NCBI RefSeq assembly: GCF_042643245.1
Contig: NZ_JBHRSK010000004.1
Coordinates: 248,001 to 312,000 of the forward strand
DNA length: 64,000 bases
Origin: Acidimangrovimonas pyrenivorans
GTDB taxonomy: Bacteria; Pseudomonadota; Alphaproteobacteria; Rhodobacterales; Rhodobacteraceae
Reading direction: 5' to 3'
Shown one piece after another: positions 26,070 through 37,162 of the stretch. The notes beneath the pieces are model-generated. The model was given only the letters and a program-made list of their open reading frames with translations, had not been told where the DNA came from and ran no database searches. How positions within the stretch are numbered: position 1 is the first letter of the stretch; each line of letters opens with the position of its first letter. Made by a program: the position numbers and the translations under genes.

Positions 26070-28166
26070 ATGACCCACGATTTGACAACCGCGGTCTTCG
26101 GCCGGCTGACGCTTCAGTCGCTCGATTTCCTCAAGATGGTCTTCCATCCCAGCCTCAACAACGTCATCGCCTCCGGCGCCGCGCTCGCGGTGCTGGCCGG
26201 CGGTGCGGTGCTGGTGGCGGTGCTGACCTATTTCGGGCTGTGGAAGAAGCTCTGGTCGGACTGGCTGATCAGCGTCGACCACAAGCGCATCGGCGTGATG
26301 TATATCGTTCTGGCGCTGGTGATGCTGCTGCGCGGGGCGCTGGAAGGCGTGGTGATGCGCGCCCAGCAGGCCGACGGCCTGCATGGCGGCTTCCTCAGCG
26401 CCGACCACTTCGCCCAGCTGTTCTCGACCCACGGCACGATCATGATCTTCTTCGTGGCGATGCCGTTCCTGACCGGGCTGATCAACATCGTCGTGCCGCT
26501 GCAGATCGGCGCCCGCGACGTCTCGTTCCCGATGCTGAACTCGGTCAGCCTCGGCCTGACCGTGGCCGGCGCGATGCTGGTGATGATCTCGCTGGTGATC
26601 GGCGATTTCTCGACCGGCGGCTGGACCGCGTACCCGCCCTATACCGAGCCCAACTTCCAGCCCGGCTCCGGCCCTGACTACTGGCTCTGGTCGGTGGCGA
26701 TCGCCGGCGTCGGCTCGACCCTCACCGGCATCAACTTCATCGTCACGATCTACAAGGAACGGGCGCCGGGGATGACCTTCTTCCGGATGCCGATGTTTAC
26801 CTGGACGGCGCTGTGCACCTCGATCCTGCTGGTCTTCGCGATGCCGCCGCTGACCGTCGCCGGGCTGATGCTGGCCGCCGACCGCTATTTCGGCTTCCAC
26901 TTCTTCACCAACGCCCTCGGCGGCAACATGATGAACTTCGCCAACATCCTGTGGCTGTTCGGCCACCCGGAAGTCTACATCCTGATCCTGCCCGCCTTCG
27001 GCGTCTATTCCGAGATCACCGCCACCTTCTCGGGCAAGCGGCTCTACGGCTACGGCTCGCTGGTGGTGGCGACGATGTCGATCGCGGTGCTGTCCTTCAC
27101 CGTCTGGCTGCACCACTTCTTCACCATGGGCCAGGATGCCGACGTCAACGCCGCCTTCGGCATCGCGACGATGCTGATCGGCATTCCGACCGGCGTGAAG
27201 GTCTACGACTGGATGGCGACGATGTATCGTGGCCGGCTGCGCTTCTCGGTGCCGGTCGTCTACGCGCTCGCCTTCATGGTGCTGTTCGTCCTCGGCGGCC
27301 TGTCGGGCATCATCCTGGCCAACCCGTCGATCGACTTCCAGGTCCACAACACGCTGTTCCTGGTGGCGCACTTCCACAACATGCTGATCCCGGGCCTGCT
27401 GTTCGGCATGTTCGCCGGCTACAACTACTGGTTCCCCAAGCTCTTCGGCTTCCGGCTGAACGAGAAATGGGGCTACATCGCCGCCGGCTGCTGGATCACC
27501 GGCTTCACCCTCGCCTTCATGCCGCTCTACGTCGTCGGCCTGATGGGGATGACCCGACGCACCGTGGCCTATACCAACCCGGCCTTCCAGCCGTGGTTCG
27601 CCATCGCCATGGTCGGGGCGCTGTTCGTCGTCGCCGCGCTGGGGGCGATGATCATGCAGGTCTACGTCTCGATCCGCGACCGCGAGCAGACCCGCGACAT
27701 CGGCGGCGACCCCTGGGACGCGCGCACGCTGGAATGGGCCTCGCCCTCGCCGATCCCGGCCTACAACTTCGCCGTGGTGCCGACGATCAACGCGCGTGAG
27801 GCCTTCGCCGTCGCCAAGGCCGCCGGCGCCGGCTATCCCGAGGCCGAGGCCTATGGCGACATCCACCTGCCGGGCAACACCTACATGGGCGTGATCATGG
27901 CCGTCTTCGGCACCGCGCTCGGCTTCGGCCTGGTCTGGTACATGTGGTGGCTGGCGCTGCTGTCGGTCGCGGTCATCGCCGTCGCCGTCATCGCCCGCGG
28001 CTTCGTCGAGGATCCCGGCGTCATCATCCCGGCCGCGCAGGTCGAGGCCGAGCACAAGGCCTGGCTCGAGCAGGTGCGCAAGACCCCGGCCATCACCCGC
28101 GCCCAGGAGGGTGCAAAGACCAACTACGGCGTCGCGGCGCCCGAACCGATGGAGCTGACCGCATGA
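26070..28166 (+). CDS. cyoB: Cytochrome bo-type ubiquinol oxidase subunit I
   Basis: This 698-aa, many-helix haem-copper oxidase catalytic subunit has FSTHGTIMIFF (low-spin haem ligand), GHPEVYILILPAFG (Cu-B His and the cross-linked Tyr), WLHHFFTMG (two Cu-B His) and VAHFHNMLIPG (haem ligands). Length and the extra N-terminal helix match CyoB of E. coli. It reduces O2 to water and pumps protons. 16 bp after cyoA; ATGA overlap with cyoC. Confidence 0.97.
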   Translation: MTHDLTTAVFGRLTLQSLDFLKMVFHPSLNNVIASGAALAVLAGGAVLVAVLTYFGLWKKLWSDWLISVDHKRIGVMYIVLALVMLLRGALEGVVMRAQQADGLHGGFLSADHFAQLFSTHGTIMIFFVAMPFLTGLINIVVPLQIGARDVSFPMLNSVSLGLTVAGAMLVMISLVIGDFSTGGWTAYPPYTEPNFQPGSGPDYWLWSVAIAGVGSTLTGINFIVTIYKERAPGMTFFRMPMFTWTALCTSILLVFAMPPLTVAGLMLAADRYFGFHFFTNALGGNMMNFANILWLFGHPEVYILILPAFGVYSEITATFSGKRLYGYGSLVVATMSIAVLSFTVWLHHFFTMGQDADVNAAFGIATMLIGIPTGVKVYDWMATMYRGRLRFSVPVVYALAFMVLFVLGGLSGIILANPSIDFQVHNTLFLVAHFHNMLIPGLLFGMFAGYNYWFPKLFGFRLNEKWGYIAAGCWITGFTLAFMPLYVVGLMGMTRRTVAYTNPAFQPWFAIAMVGALFVVAALGAMIMQVYVSIRDREQTRDIGGDPWDARTLEWASPSPIPAYNFAVVPTINAREAFAVAKAAGAGYPEAEAYGDIHLPGNTYMGVIMAVFGTALGFGLVWYMWWLALLSVAVIAVAVIARGFVEDPGVIIPAAQVEAEHKAWLEQVRKTPAITRAQEGAKTNYGVAAPEPMELTA

Positions 28167-28807
28167 GCAACGCGATGAGTGATGCGATCTACAGCAGTCC
28201 CGGCCTGCGGCTCGCGGCCGAGGACCACCACCACCACGACTCGGCCGGCAAGGCGCTTTCGGGCTTCTGGCTGTTCATGATGAGCGACCTGATCATCTTC
28301 GGTCTGGTCTTCGCCACCTACGTCACGATGCTGCGGCCGGTCTCGCTGGCCGGCGGGCCGGGGCCGAAGGATCTCTTCGAGCTCTCCGGCGCGGCCTGGG
28401 AGACGGCGGCGCTGCTGGCGTCGAGCTTCACCTTCGGCCTGGCCTCGCTGGCGATCAAGTACGAGCGCAGCAAGACCGAGGTCGTCGGCTGGCTGGTCGT
28501 GACGCTGCTGCTGGGCCTCGCCTTCCTCGGCCTCGAGGTGCGGGAATTCGCCCACATGTTCGCCGAGGGCGCGGTGCCCCAGCGTTCGGGCTTCCTGTCG
28601 GCCTTCTTCGGCCTGGTGCCGCTGCACGGCGCCCACGTCACCGCCGGCAGCCTGTGGCTGATCATCATGCTGGTGCAGATCGCCACCCTGGGCCTGACCG
28701 ACGCGGTCAAGTCGCGCATGGTCCGGCTGGCGCTGTTCTGGCACTTCCTGGACATCATCTGGATCGGGATCTTCTCGATCGTCTATCTCGCGGGGATCAC
28801 GCTATGA
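28163..28807 (+). CDS. cyoC: Cytochrome bo-type ubiquinol oxidase subunit III
   Basis: This 214-aa protein has five predicted membrane helices, the start AAEDHHHHDSAGKALSGFWLFMMSDL and FWHFLDIIWIGIFSIVYL at the end, typical of subunit III of the quinol oxidase group. It overlaps cyoB and cyoD by ATGA at both ends, so the operon is translationally coupled. Confidence 0.95.
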   Translation: MSNAMSDAIYSSPGLRLAAEDHHHHDSAGKALSGFWLFMMSDLIIFGLVFATYVTMLRPVSLAGGPGPKDLFELSGAAWETAALLASSFTFGLASLAIKYERSKTEVVGWLVVTLLLGLAFLGLEVREFAHMFAEGAVPQRSGFLSAFFGLVPLHGAHVTAGSLWLIIMLVQIATLGLTDAVKSRMVRLALFWHFLDIIWIGIFSIVYLAGITL

Positions 28808-29145
28808 GCTCTCACGCAACCACTTCGAGCAACATGAGCCCGGAAGAGGCCTACCGCCACGACCTGCGCGGCTATGTCATCGGGCTCGGCCTCGCCATCC
28901 TGCTGACCGTCATTCCCTTCGGCCTTGTGGCCTGGGGCGGGGCCAGCGTCTCGGTGGTGATGGCGACGCTGGCGGTGCTCGGCCTGATTCAGGTCGTGGT
29001 CCATGTCCGCTACTTCCTGCATGTCGACTTCAGCCCCGAGCGGCGCGAGGACCTGCACCTGATCCTGTTCTCGGCCCTGCTGCTGGTGATCATGGTGGCC
29101 GGCACGATCTGGATTATGGTCAACCTCGCCACGCGGATGATGTGA
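28804..29145 (+). CDS. cyoD: Cytochrome bo-type ubiquinol oxidase subunit IV
   Basis: This 113-aa protein with three membrane helices carries QVVVHVRYFLHVDFS, the hallmark of CyoD. It is the last gene of the operon. cyoE (haem O synthase) does not follow, unlike in E. coli, so haem O or haem A must be made by an enzyme encoded elsewhere. Confidence 0.95.
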   Translation: MSSHATTSSNMSPEEAYRHDLRGYVIGLGLAILLTVIPFGLVAWGGASVSVVMATLAVLGLIQVVVHVRYFLHVDFSPERREDLHLILFSALLLVIMVAGTIWIMVNLATRMM

Positions 29146-29513
29146 TCCGCTGACACAATTGCGCACCGCCCGGCCGCCGGGCGGCGCCATTCCGGAAAAT
29201 CGCGCGAACATGCCCCGGGCGGCGTCCGGCCGGGGCCAAGATCGGGGGACGGCCCCGCAATCAACCGTCCCCCGAACCCCTGCCTGCCGCGCCTGGCGGG
29301 CAGGGGCCTTTCCCGGGCAGGGCCCGGTATCCCTTCTTCCGAAGCTTGCCGGCCGCGCCGTCAGAGTCTCCGCCAGACACAAGGCTGTCACGCGCGCGTG
29401 ACGCGTTCAAGAGGCCGCGTTGCGTCGCTGCCCGGGCCGTGTTTGCGCAGGATCAAGGTTGAAGGACGGCGTCCCCGCTACCATTTTATCGGGTGGATAC
29501 ACCATGGGGGGAC
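29146..29513. other. 368-bp non-coding stretch with three strong GC hairpins
   Basis: I see no gene here. Three hairpins are clear: 29166-29173/29177-29184 (8-bp arms, 3-nt loop, the likely cyo terminator region), 29242-29252/29265-29275 (perfect 11-bp arms, 12-nt loop), and 29277-29284/29299-29306 (8-bp arms). None has a T-tract. The density of structure is compatible with Rho-independent stops, a structured 5' leader for the gene at 29514, or a small RNA. Confidence 0.6.
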
Positions 29514-30029
29514 ATGCGTGTGCTGCGGAAACTGACATGGGGCGCCCTCGTCGTCGTCACGCCTGTGGCGACGGTTCTGGTCTTGCGCGGTGCCGTCGGC
29601 AGCGCGGCAGCGGTGCTTCTCGCGCCGCTCTACATGCGCGCCGCGATCAATGTCGCCGATGTCTTCTGGCTCAGCTTCACCGGCGCGCCGCTGATCGGCC
29701 GCGGGGCTGAGCGTGGCCCGGGTGTGCAGGCGGAACCTACTGAAATCGATGAGATTTCCGGGGAAGGCGGCTCATTCTCCCTGCGCCTGCCGTCGAGCGA
29801 CGAAGCCCTCTACCGCCGCGACCTGGAGATGACGCTGCGAAGCCGCGGCGACGCGGTCGGGCCGCGGCTGTTCCGGATGATGCGCAAGTCCCATATCCGG
29901 CAAGCGGCGCTCGATCGCTGGCTGGTCTACGCATTGCGCTACCCGTCGGCGATCGCGAATCACAACGGCCGGCCGGCGCCGCGGGCGCTGCCGCCGCCTG
30001 CCGCCGAAAGGACGATCAAGGCCGGCTAG
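29514..30029 (+). CDS. Small membrane protein with ADVFW-x-SFTGAPLI motif (paralogue of 14113-14490)
   Basis: This 171-aa protein has hydrophobic segments (about residues 8-26 and 27-45), then NVADVFWLSFTGAPLIGRG and a soluble tail with acidic and basic parts (EALYRRDLEMTLRSRGDAV, MMRKSHIRQAALDRWLVYAL). I do not recognise the family. Shared topology and motif with the protein at 14113 show a small paralogous family. The ATG at 29514 follows GGGGGGA; an in-frame ATG at 29493 is possible but has a poorer ribosome site. It is convergent with the patatin gene. Confidence 0.75.
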   Translation: MRVLRKLTWGALVVVTPVATVLVLRGAVGSAAAVLLAPLYMRAAINVADVFWLSFTGAPLIGRGAERGPGVQAEPTEIDEISGEGGSFSLRLPSSDEALYRRDLEMTLRSRGDAVGPRLFRMMRKSHIRQAALDRWLVYALRYPSAIANHNGRPAPRALPPPAAERTIKAG

Positions 30030-30037
30030 GCCCCGTC

Positions 30038-30955
30038 CTAGAGCAGCCGCTCGATCAGGCTTGCCTTGTCGTGCAGCGCCTCGGCGCCCTTGCGGATGGC
30101 GTGATCGGCCGAGGCGAAATCGAGCGCGTTGAGCCCCACCAGGTCGACATCGATCATCACGTTGGGCGGATCGCCGGCCAGCCGGCTGCGCCGGATCTGG
30201 TCGGTCATCACGTCGATCGCGGCGGAAAGCACGTCGAGATAGGCCGGCGGCCGCGGCGTCGGCCGGGCGGTGGCGGCAAGGTAGCGTTCGGCCACCGGGC
30301 GCAGCGGCGGGGGCAGGGCGGCCAGCACGTTCTCCAGTCCGTAATCCGGCGGGTGCGGCGTCTCGGGCACGCCGCGGCGCGGGGCGTAGAGCTTGGAATT
30401 GGGATTGACCGCGATGATGACGTCGGCCCCCAGCGCCCGGCAGGCCGAGACCGGGATCGGGTTGCTCATGCCGCCATCCATCAGCCAGCGCCCGTCCTTC
30501 CAGATCGGCGACAGGATGCCGGGAATGCCGATCGAGGCGCGGATGGCGCCGACCAGGTCGCCCTCGCGCAGCCAGACCTCGCAGCCGGCATAAAGGTCGC
30601 TGGCCACCGCGATGAAGGGCTTTTCGGTCTCGGCGAAACTCTCGGCGAACCCCAGCTCGCGCAGCGCCTCGGCGATCGCCTGGCCCTCGATCAGCCCGCC
30701 CGAGGTCAGGTTGAGATCGATCATCCGGGCGACGGCCAGCTGGCTCAGCCCGCGCGCGAAGCCCTCGAGCTCGTCCAGCGCGCCCGAGACATAGGCACCG
30801 CCGACCAGCGCGCCCATCGAGGTGCCGCAGACGATGTCGGGCACGACGCCGATCTCGTGCAGCGCCCGCAGCACGCCGATATGGCTCCATCCCCGCGCCC
30901 CGCCGCTGCCCAGGGCCAGCCCGATCTTCACCGCCATCGCCTCCTGCGCCTCCAT
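30038..30955 (-). CDS. Patatin-like phospholipase family protein (RssA-like)
   Basis: This 305-aa protein has the oxyanion motif GSGGARGW near residue 17, the nucleophile GTSMG near residue 45 and the catalytic-dyad DGG in WLMDGGMSNPIPV. It should be a serine lipase/esterase acting on membrane lipids. Divergent from glgP. The start MEAQEAMAVKIGLALGSGG at 30955 could alternatively be the internal Met at residue 7. Confidence 0.92.
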   Translation of the reverse strand: MEAQEAMAVKIGLALGSGGARGWSHIGVLRALHEIGVVPDIVCGTSMGALVGGAYVSGALDELEGFARGLSQLAVARMIDLNLTSGGLIEGQAIAEALRELGFAESFAETEKPFIAVASDLYAGCEVWLREGDLVGAIRASIGIPGILSPIWKDGRWLMDGGMSNPIPVSACRALGADVIIAVNPNSKLYAPRRGVPETPHPPDYGLENVLAALPPPLRPVAERYLAATARPTPRPPAYLDVLSAAIDVMTDQIRRSRLAGDPPNVMIDVDLVGLNALDFASADHAIRKGAEALHDKASLIERLL

Positions 30956-31105
30956 CTTCCGCCTGGCGCATCATTTCGCGCCGCGCCGGTCACGGCAAGG
31001 TGTCGCGGCCCGTTCCCGTCGCGCCTCGCCCCTTGACCTCGGCGCCGCGCGGTGACTGAAAGGAGGGCAGACCCGTTCCGCGGTCGGGGCGGGCAGCCGG
31101 AGGGA

Positions 31106-33547
<2,442 letters not shown>

Positions 33548-33563
33548 CGGGCGGAAAGGAACC

Positions 33564-35789
33564 ATGGCCAAGGGCAGGCAAAAGGGCGGGGTGCAGGGCG
33601 CCGAAGGGCTGATCCCGGCGGCGCAGGCACGGGCGATCGCCGATGGCGCCCATGGCGATCCCTTCGCGGTCCTGGGGCCGCACAGGCGCGGCGACAGCGT
33701 GGTGCTGGTGGTGTTCGTGCCCGGGGCCGGGCAAGTGACGGCCTTGCAGGACGGGGAAGAGATCGCGCTCGACCCGGTCCAGGCCGACGGCGTCTTCGCC
33801 GGGCTGCTGCCGCAGATGGCGCCCTACCGCCTGCGCGCCGCCAATGCCGAGGCGGAATGGGACTTCGACGATCCCTATCGTTTCGGCCCGGTGCTGGGCG
33901 AGATCGACGAATACCTGCTGGGCGAGGGCACCCATCGCCGGCTCTGGCAGGTGCTGGGTGCCCGGCCGATGACCCGCGAGGGCGTCGCCGGGGTCCATTT
34001 CGCCGTCTGGGCGCCGAATGCCGAGCGGGTCTCGGTGGTCGGCGACTTCAACATCTGGGACGGCCGCCGCCATGTCATGCGCCGGCGCGGCGCCACCGGG
34101 GTGTGGGAGATCTTCCTCCCCGGCCTCGATGAGGGCGTGGCCTACAAATACGAGATCCGCGGCCAGGGCGGGGCGCGGCTGCCGCTGAAAGCCGATCCCG
34201 TCGGCTTCGGCGCCGAGCATCCGCCGGCCACCGCCTCGATCGTCCGCCGCCTGCCCGAGAAGGGGGCCGATGACGGCGACTGGATGTCCCGCCGCGCCGC
34301 GCTGCAATCGGTCGAGGCCCCGATCTCGATCTACGAGGTCCACCTCGGCAGCTGGCGCCGGGCCGACCACGGGATGCGGCCGCTGTCCTATCTCGAACTC
34401 GCCGATGAGCTGGTCGACTATGCCGCCGGGATGGGCTTCACCCATATCGAGCTGCTGCCGGTCTCGGAACACCCGTTCGACGACTCCTGGGGCTACCAGC
34501 CGATCGGCCTCTACGCCCCCACCGTCCGCCACGGCACTCCGCAGGAATTCCGCGCCCTGGTCGCCGCCGCCCATCGCAAGGGGCTGGGGGTGATCCTCGA
34601 CTGGGTGCCGGGCCATTTCCCGACCGACGAACACGGGCTCGGCCGCTTCGACGGCACCGCGCTTTACGAGCATGCCGACCCGCGCGAGGGCTTCCACCAC
34701 GACTGGAACACCCTGATCTACAACTATGGTCGAAGAGAGGTTGCCAACTACCTGATTTCCAACGCGCTCTACTGGCTCGAGGAATACGGCGCCGATGGCC
34801 TCAGGGTCGATGCCGTGGCCTCGATGCTCTATCGCGACTACAGCCGGGCCGAGGGCGAATGGCTGCCCAACGTCCAGGGCGGGCGCGAGAATCTCGAAGC
34901 GATCGACCTGCTGCAGCGGATGAACACCATCACCTATGGCGAGGTGCCGGGCATCCTGACCGCGGCCGAGGAGAGCACCTCCTATCCCGGCGTCTCGCAC
35001 CCGGTCGATGCCGGCGGGCTCGGCTTCGGCTACAAGTGGAACATGGGCTGGATGAACGATACCCTGTCCTACATCCAGAAGGACCCGATCTACCGCAAGC
35101 ATCACCACCACCAGATGACCTTCGGGCTGCTCTACGGCTTCTCGGAGAACTTCATCCTGCCGATCAGCCACGACGAGGTGGTGCACGGCAAGGGCAGCAT
35201 GATCGCCAAGATGCCGGGCGAGGGCGACGACAAGTTCGCCAACCTGCGTGCCTATTACAGCTTCATGTGGACCCATCCGGGCAAGAAGCTGCTGTTCATG
35301 GGCTGCGAATTCGCACAGGGGCGGGAATGGGCCCATCAGCGCAGCCTCGACTGGCACCAGCTCGAGATGGCCCAGCATCGCGGCATCCAGGCGCTGGTGC
35401 GCGATCTCAACCGGCTCTACCGCGAGACGCCGGCGCTGCATGTCAATGATTGCCGGTCCGAGGGCTTCGAATGGCTCGAGGCCAACGATGCCGACCGCTC
35501 GGTCTATGCCTATCTCCGCCATGGCAGGGCCGGCGACGCGCCGGTCGCGGTGGCGCTCAATTTCACCCCGGTCGAGCGCACGGGCTATCGCCTCGGCCTG
35601 CCGGCGGCGGGGGGTTGGGAAGAGATTTTTAACTCCGATGCCGCCTATTACGGCGGCGGCAACCGGGGCAACATGGGCGGCGTGACGGCCGAGGCCAACC
35701 CGTGGCACGGCCAGGCCCAGTCGGCCACCGTCACGTTGCCGCCATTATCCGCCGTCATTTTCCGCCAGAAGGCGCCCGCCTGCGAGTGA
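33564..35789 (+). CDS. glgB: 1,4-alpha-glucan branching enzyme
   Basis: This 741-aa GH13 enzyme has N-terminal CBM48-like domains (GVHFAVWAPNAERVSVVGDFNIWDG) and a catalytic barrel with GADGLRVDAVASMLY (nucleophile Asp), ILTAAEES (acid/base Glu) and LPISHDEV (third Asp). It makes alpha-1,6 branches. Only 16 bp separate it from glgP, with AAAGGA before the ATG. Confidence 0.96.
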   Translation: MAKGRQKGGVQGAEGLIPAAQARAIADGAHGDPFAVLGPHRRGDSVVLVVFVPGAGQVTALQDGEEIALDPVQADGVFAGLLPQMAPYRLRAANAEAEWDFDDPYRFGPVLGEIDEYLLGEGTHRRLWQVLGARPMTREGVAGVHFAVWAPNAERVSVVGDFNIWDGRRHVMRRRGATGVWEIFLPGLDEGVAYKYEIRGQGGARLPLKADPVGFGAEHPPATASIVRRLPEKGADDGDWMSRRAALQSVEAPISIYEVHLGSWRRADHGMRPLSYLELADELVDYAAGMGFTHIELLPVSEHPFDDSWGYQPIGLYAPTVRHGTPQEFRALVAAAHRKGLGVILDWVPGHFPTDEHGLGRFDGTALYEHADPREGFHHDWNTLIYNYGRREVANYLISNALYWLEEYGADGLRVDAVASMLYRDYSRAEGEWLPNVQGGRENLEAIDLLQRMNTITYGEVPGILTAAEESTSYPGVSHPVDAGGLGFGYKWNMGWMNDTLSYIQKDPIYRKHHHHQMTFGLLYGFSENFILPISHDEVVHGKGSMIAKMPGEGDDKFANLRAYYSFMWTHPGKKLLFMGCEFAQGREWAHQRSLDWHQLEMAQHRGIQALVRDLNRLYRETPALHVNDCRSEGFEWLEANDADRSVYAYLRHGRAGDAPVAVALNFTPVERTGYRLGLPAAGGWEEIFNSDAAYYGGGNRGNMGGVTAEANPWHGQAQSATVTLPPLSAVIFRQKAPACE

Positions 35790-35810
35790 CGGTTTCAAGG
35801 GGAGGATTTC

Positions 35811-37082
35811 ATGCAGCCAAGACCGAACCCGCGCCTGTCGAGCCAGGCCATGGCCTTCATCCTGGCCGGCGGCCGCGGCAGCCGGCTGAAGGAACTGACC
35901 GACAAGCGGGCGAAGCCGGCCGTCTATTTCGGCGGCAAGGCCCGGATCATCGATTTCGCCCTCTCCAACGCGCTCAATTCCGGCATCCGCAAGATGGCGG
36001 TGGCGACGCAATACAAGGCCCACAGCCTGATCCGCCACATGCAGCGCGGCTGGGGCTTCTTCCGGGCCGAGCGCAACGAGTATCTCGACATCCTGCCCGC
36101 CAGCCAGCGGGTGAGCGAAAACAAGTGGTACATGGGCACGGCCGACGCGGTGACCCAGAATATCGACATCGTCGACAGCTACGAGGTGAAATACGTCATC
36201 ATCCTGGCCGGCGACCATGTCTACAAGATGGATTACGAGATCATGCTGCGCCAGCATGCCGAGAGCGGGGCGGATGTCACCGTCGGCTGCCTGACGGTGC
36301 CGCGCGCCGACGCCTCGGCCTTCGGGGTGATGGATGTCGACCGCACCGGGCGGATCACCAGGTTCCTCGAGAAACCCGAGGACCCGCCGGGGATGCCGGG
36401 CGATCCCGACAATTCGCTGGCCTCGATGGGGATCTACGTCTTCGACTGGGATTTCCTGCGCGACCGGCTGATCGCCGATGCCGAGGACGGCAATTCGAGC
36501 CACGATTTCGGCCATGACATCATCCCCGAGATCGTCAAGTCGGGTCGGGCGATGGCGCACAGGTTCTCGGAAAGCTGCGTCATGTCGGGGCTGGAGAGCG
36601 AACCCTACTGGCGCGATGTCGGCACCATCGACGCCTTCTGGCGCGCCAATATCGACCTGACCGATTTCGTCCCCAAGCTCGACATCTACGACAATGCCTG
36701 GCCGATCTGGACCTATGCCGAGCTGGTGCCGCCGGCCAAGTTCATCCATGACGAGGAGGACCGGCGCGGCAGCGCGGTGTCGTCGCTGGTGGCGGGCGAC
36801 TGCATCGTCTCGGGCTCGGAGATCCGCAACTCGCTGCTGTTCACCGGGGTGCGGACGCACAGCTACTCGGCGCTCGAATATGTCGTGGCGCTGCCCTACG
36901 TGACCGTCAACCGCAAGGCGCAGCTGAGGAATTGCGTCCTCGACCGCGGCGTGGTGATCCCCGACGGGCTGGTGGTCGGCGCGGACCCGGAAGAGGATGC
37001 GCGCTGGTTCCGGCGCAGCGCGGGCGGGGTGGTGCTGATCACCCAGGCGATGATCGAGGCGCGGGCGGCGGCGCTGGAGTGA
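35811..37082 (+). CDS. glgC: Glucose-1-phosphate adenylyltransferase
   Basis: This 423-aa ADP-glucose pyrophosphorylase has the nucleotide motif AGGRGSRLKELTDKRAKPAVYFGGKARIID split over residues 15-45, LAGDHVYKMDY and the sugar-phosphate motif FLEKP. The C-terminal left-handed beta-helix is complete. It supplies ADP-glucose to GlgA. 21 bp after glgB, with GGGGAGG before the start. Confidence 0.96.
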   Translation: MQPRPNPRLSSQAMAFILAGGRGSRLKELTDKRAKPAVYFGGKARIIDFALSNALNSGIRKMAVATQYKAHSLIRHMQRGWGFFRAERNEYLDILPASQRVSENKWYMGTADAVTQNIDIVDSYEVKYVIILAGDHVYKMDYEIMLRQHAESGADVTVGCLTVPRADASAFGVMDVDRTGRITRFLEKPEDPPGMPGDPDNSLASMGIYVFDWDFLRDRLIADAEDGNSSHDFGHDIIPEIVKSGRAMAHRFSESCVMSGLESEPYWRDVGTIDAFWRANIDLTDFVPKLDIYDNAWPIWTYAELVPPAKFIHDEEDRRGSAVSSLVAGDCIVSGSEIRNSLLFTGVRTHSYSALEYVVALPYVTVNRKAQLRNCVLDRGVVIPDGLVVGADPEEDARWFRRSAGGVVLITQAMIEARAAALE

Positions 37083-37102
37083 GTTCGGAGCGCCCGGATA
37101 GG

Positions 37103-37154
37103 CCGGGGGGCCAGCCCCCCGGACCCCCCGGGATATTTGCGTGAAGATGAAAGG
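37103..37154 (+). repeat. Dispersed intergenic repeat, copy 3 (inside the glg operon)
   Basis: An 8-bp CCGGGGGG/CCCCCCGG hairpin (37103-37122) is followed by a C-run and the tail GGATATTTGCGTGAAGATG at 37131-37149. It fills the glgC-glgA gap and ends 8 bp before the glgA start, so its tail overlaps the glgA translation-initiation region. Here it could tune expression of glgA and downstream genes. Confidence 0.75.
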
Positions 37155-37162
37155 GAACAGGT

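Noticed and set aside
25971..28055. Minus-strand open frame of 694 codons
   Set aside because: Antisense to cyoB, rich in His, Asp and Arg with no motif; cyoB is certain.
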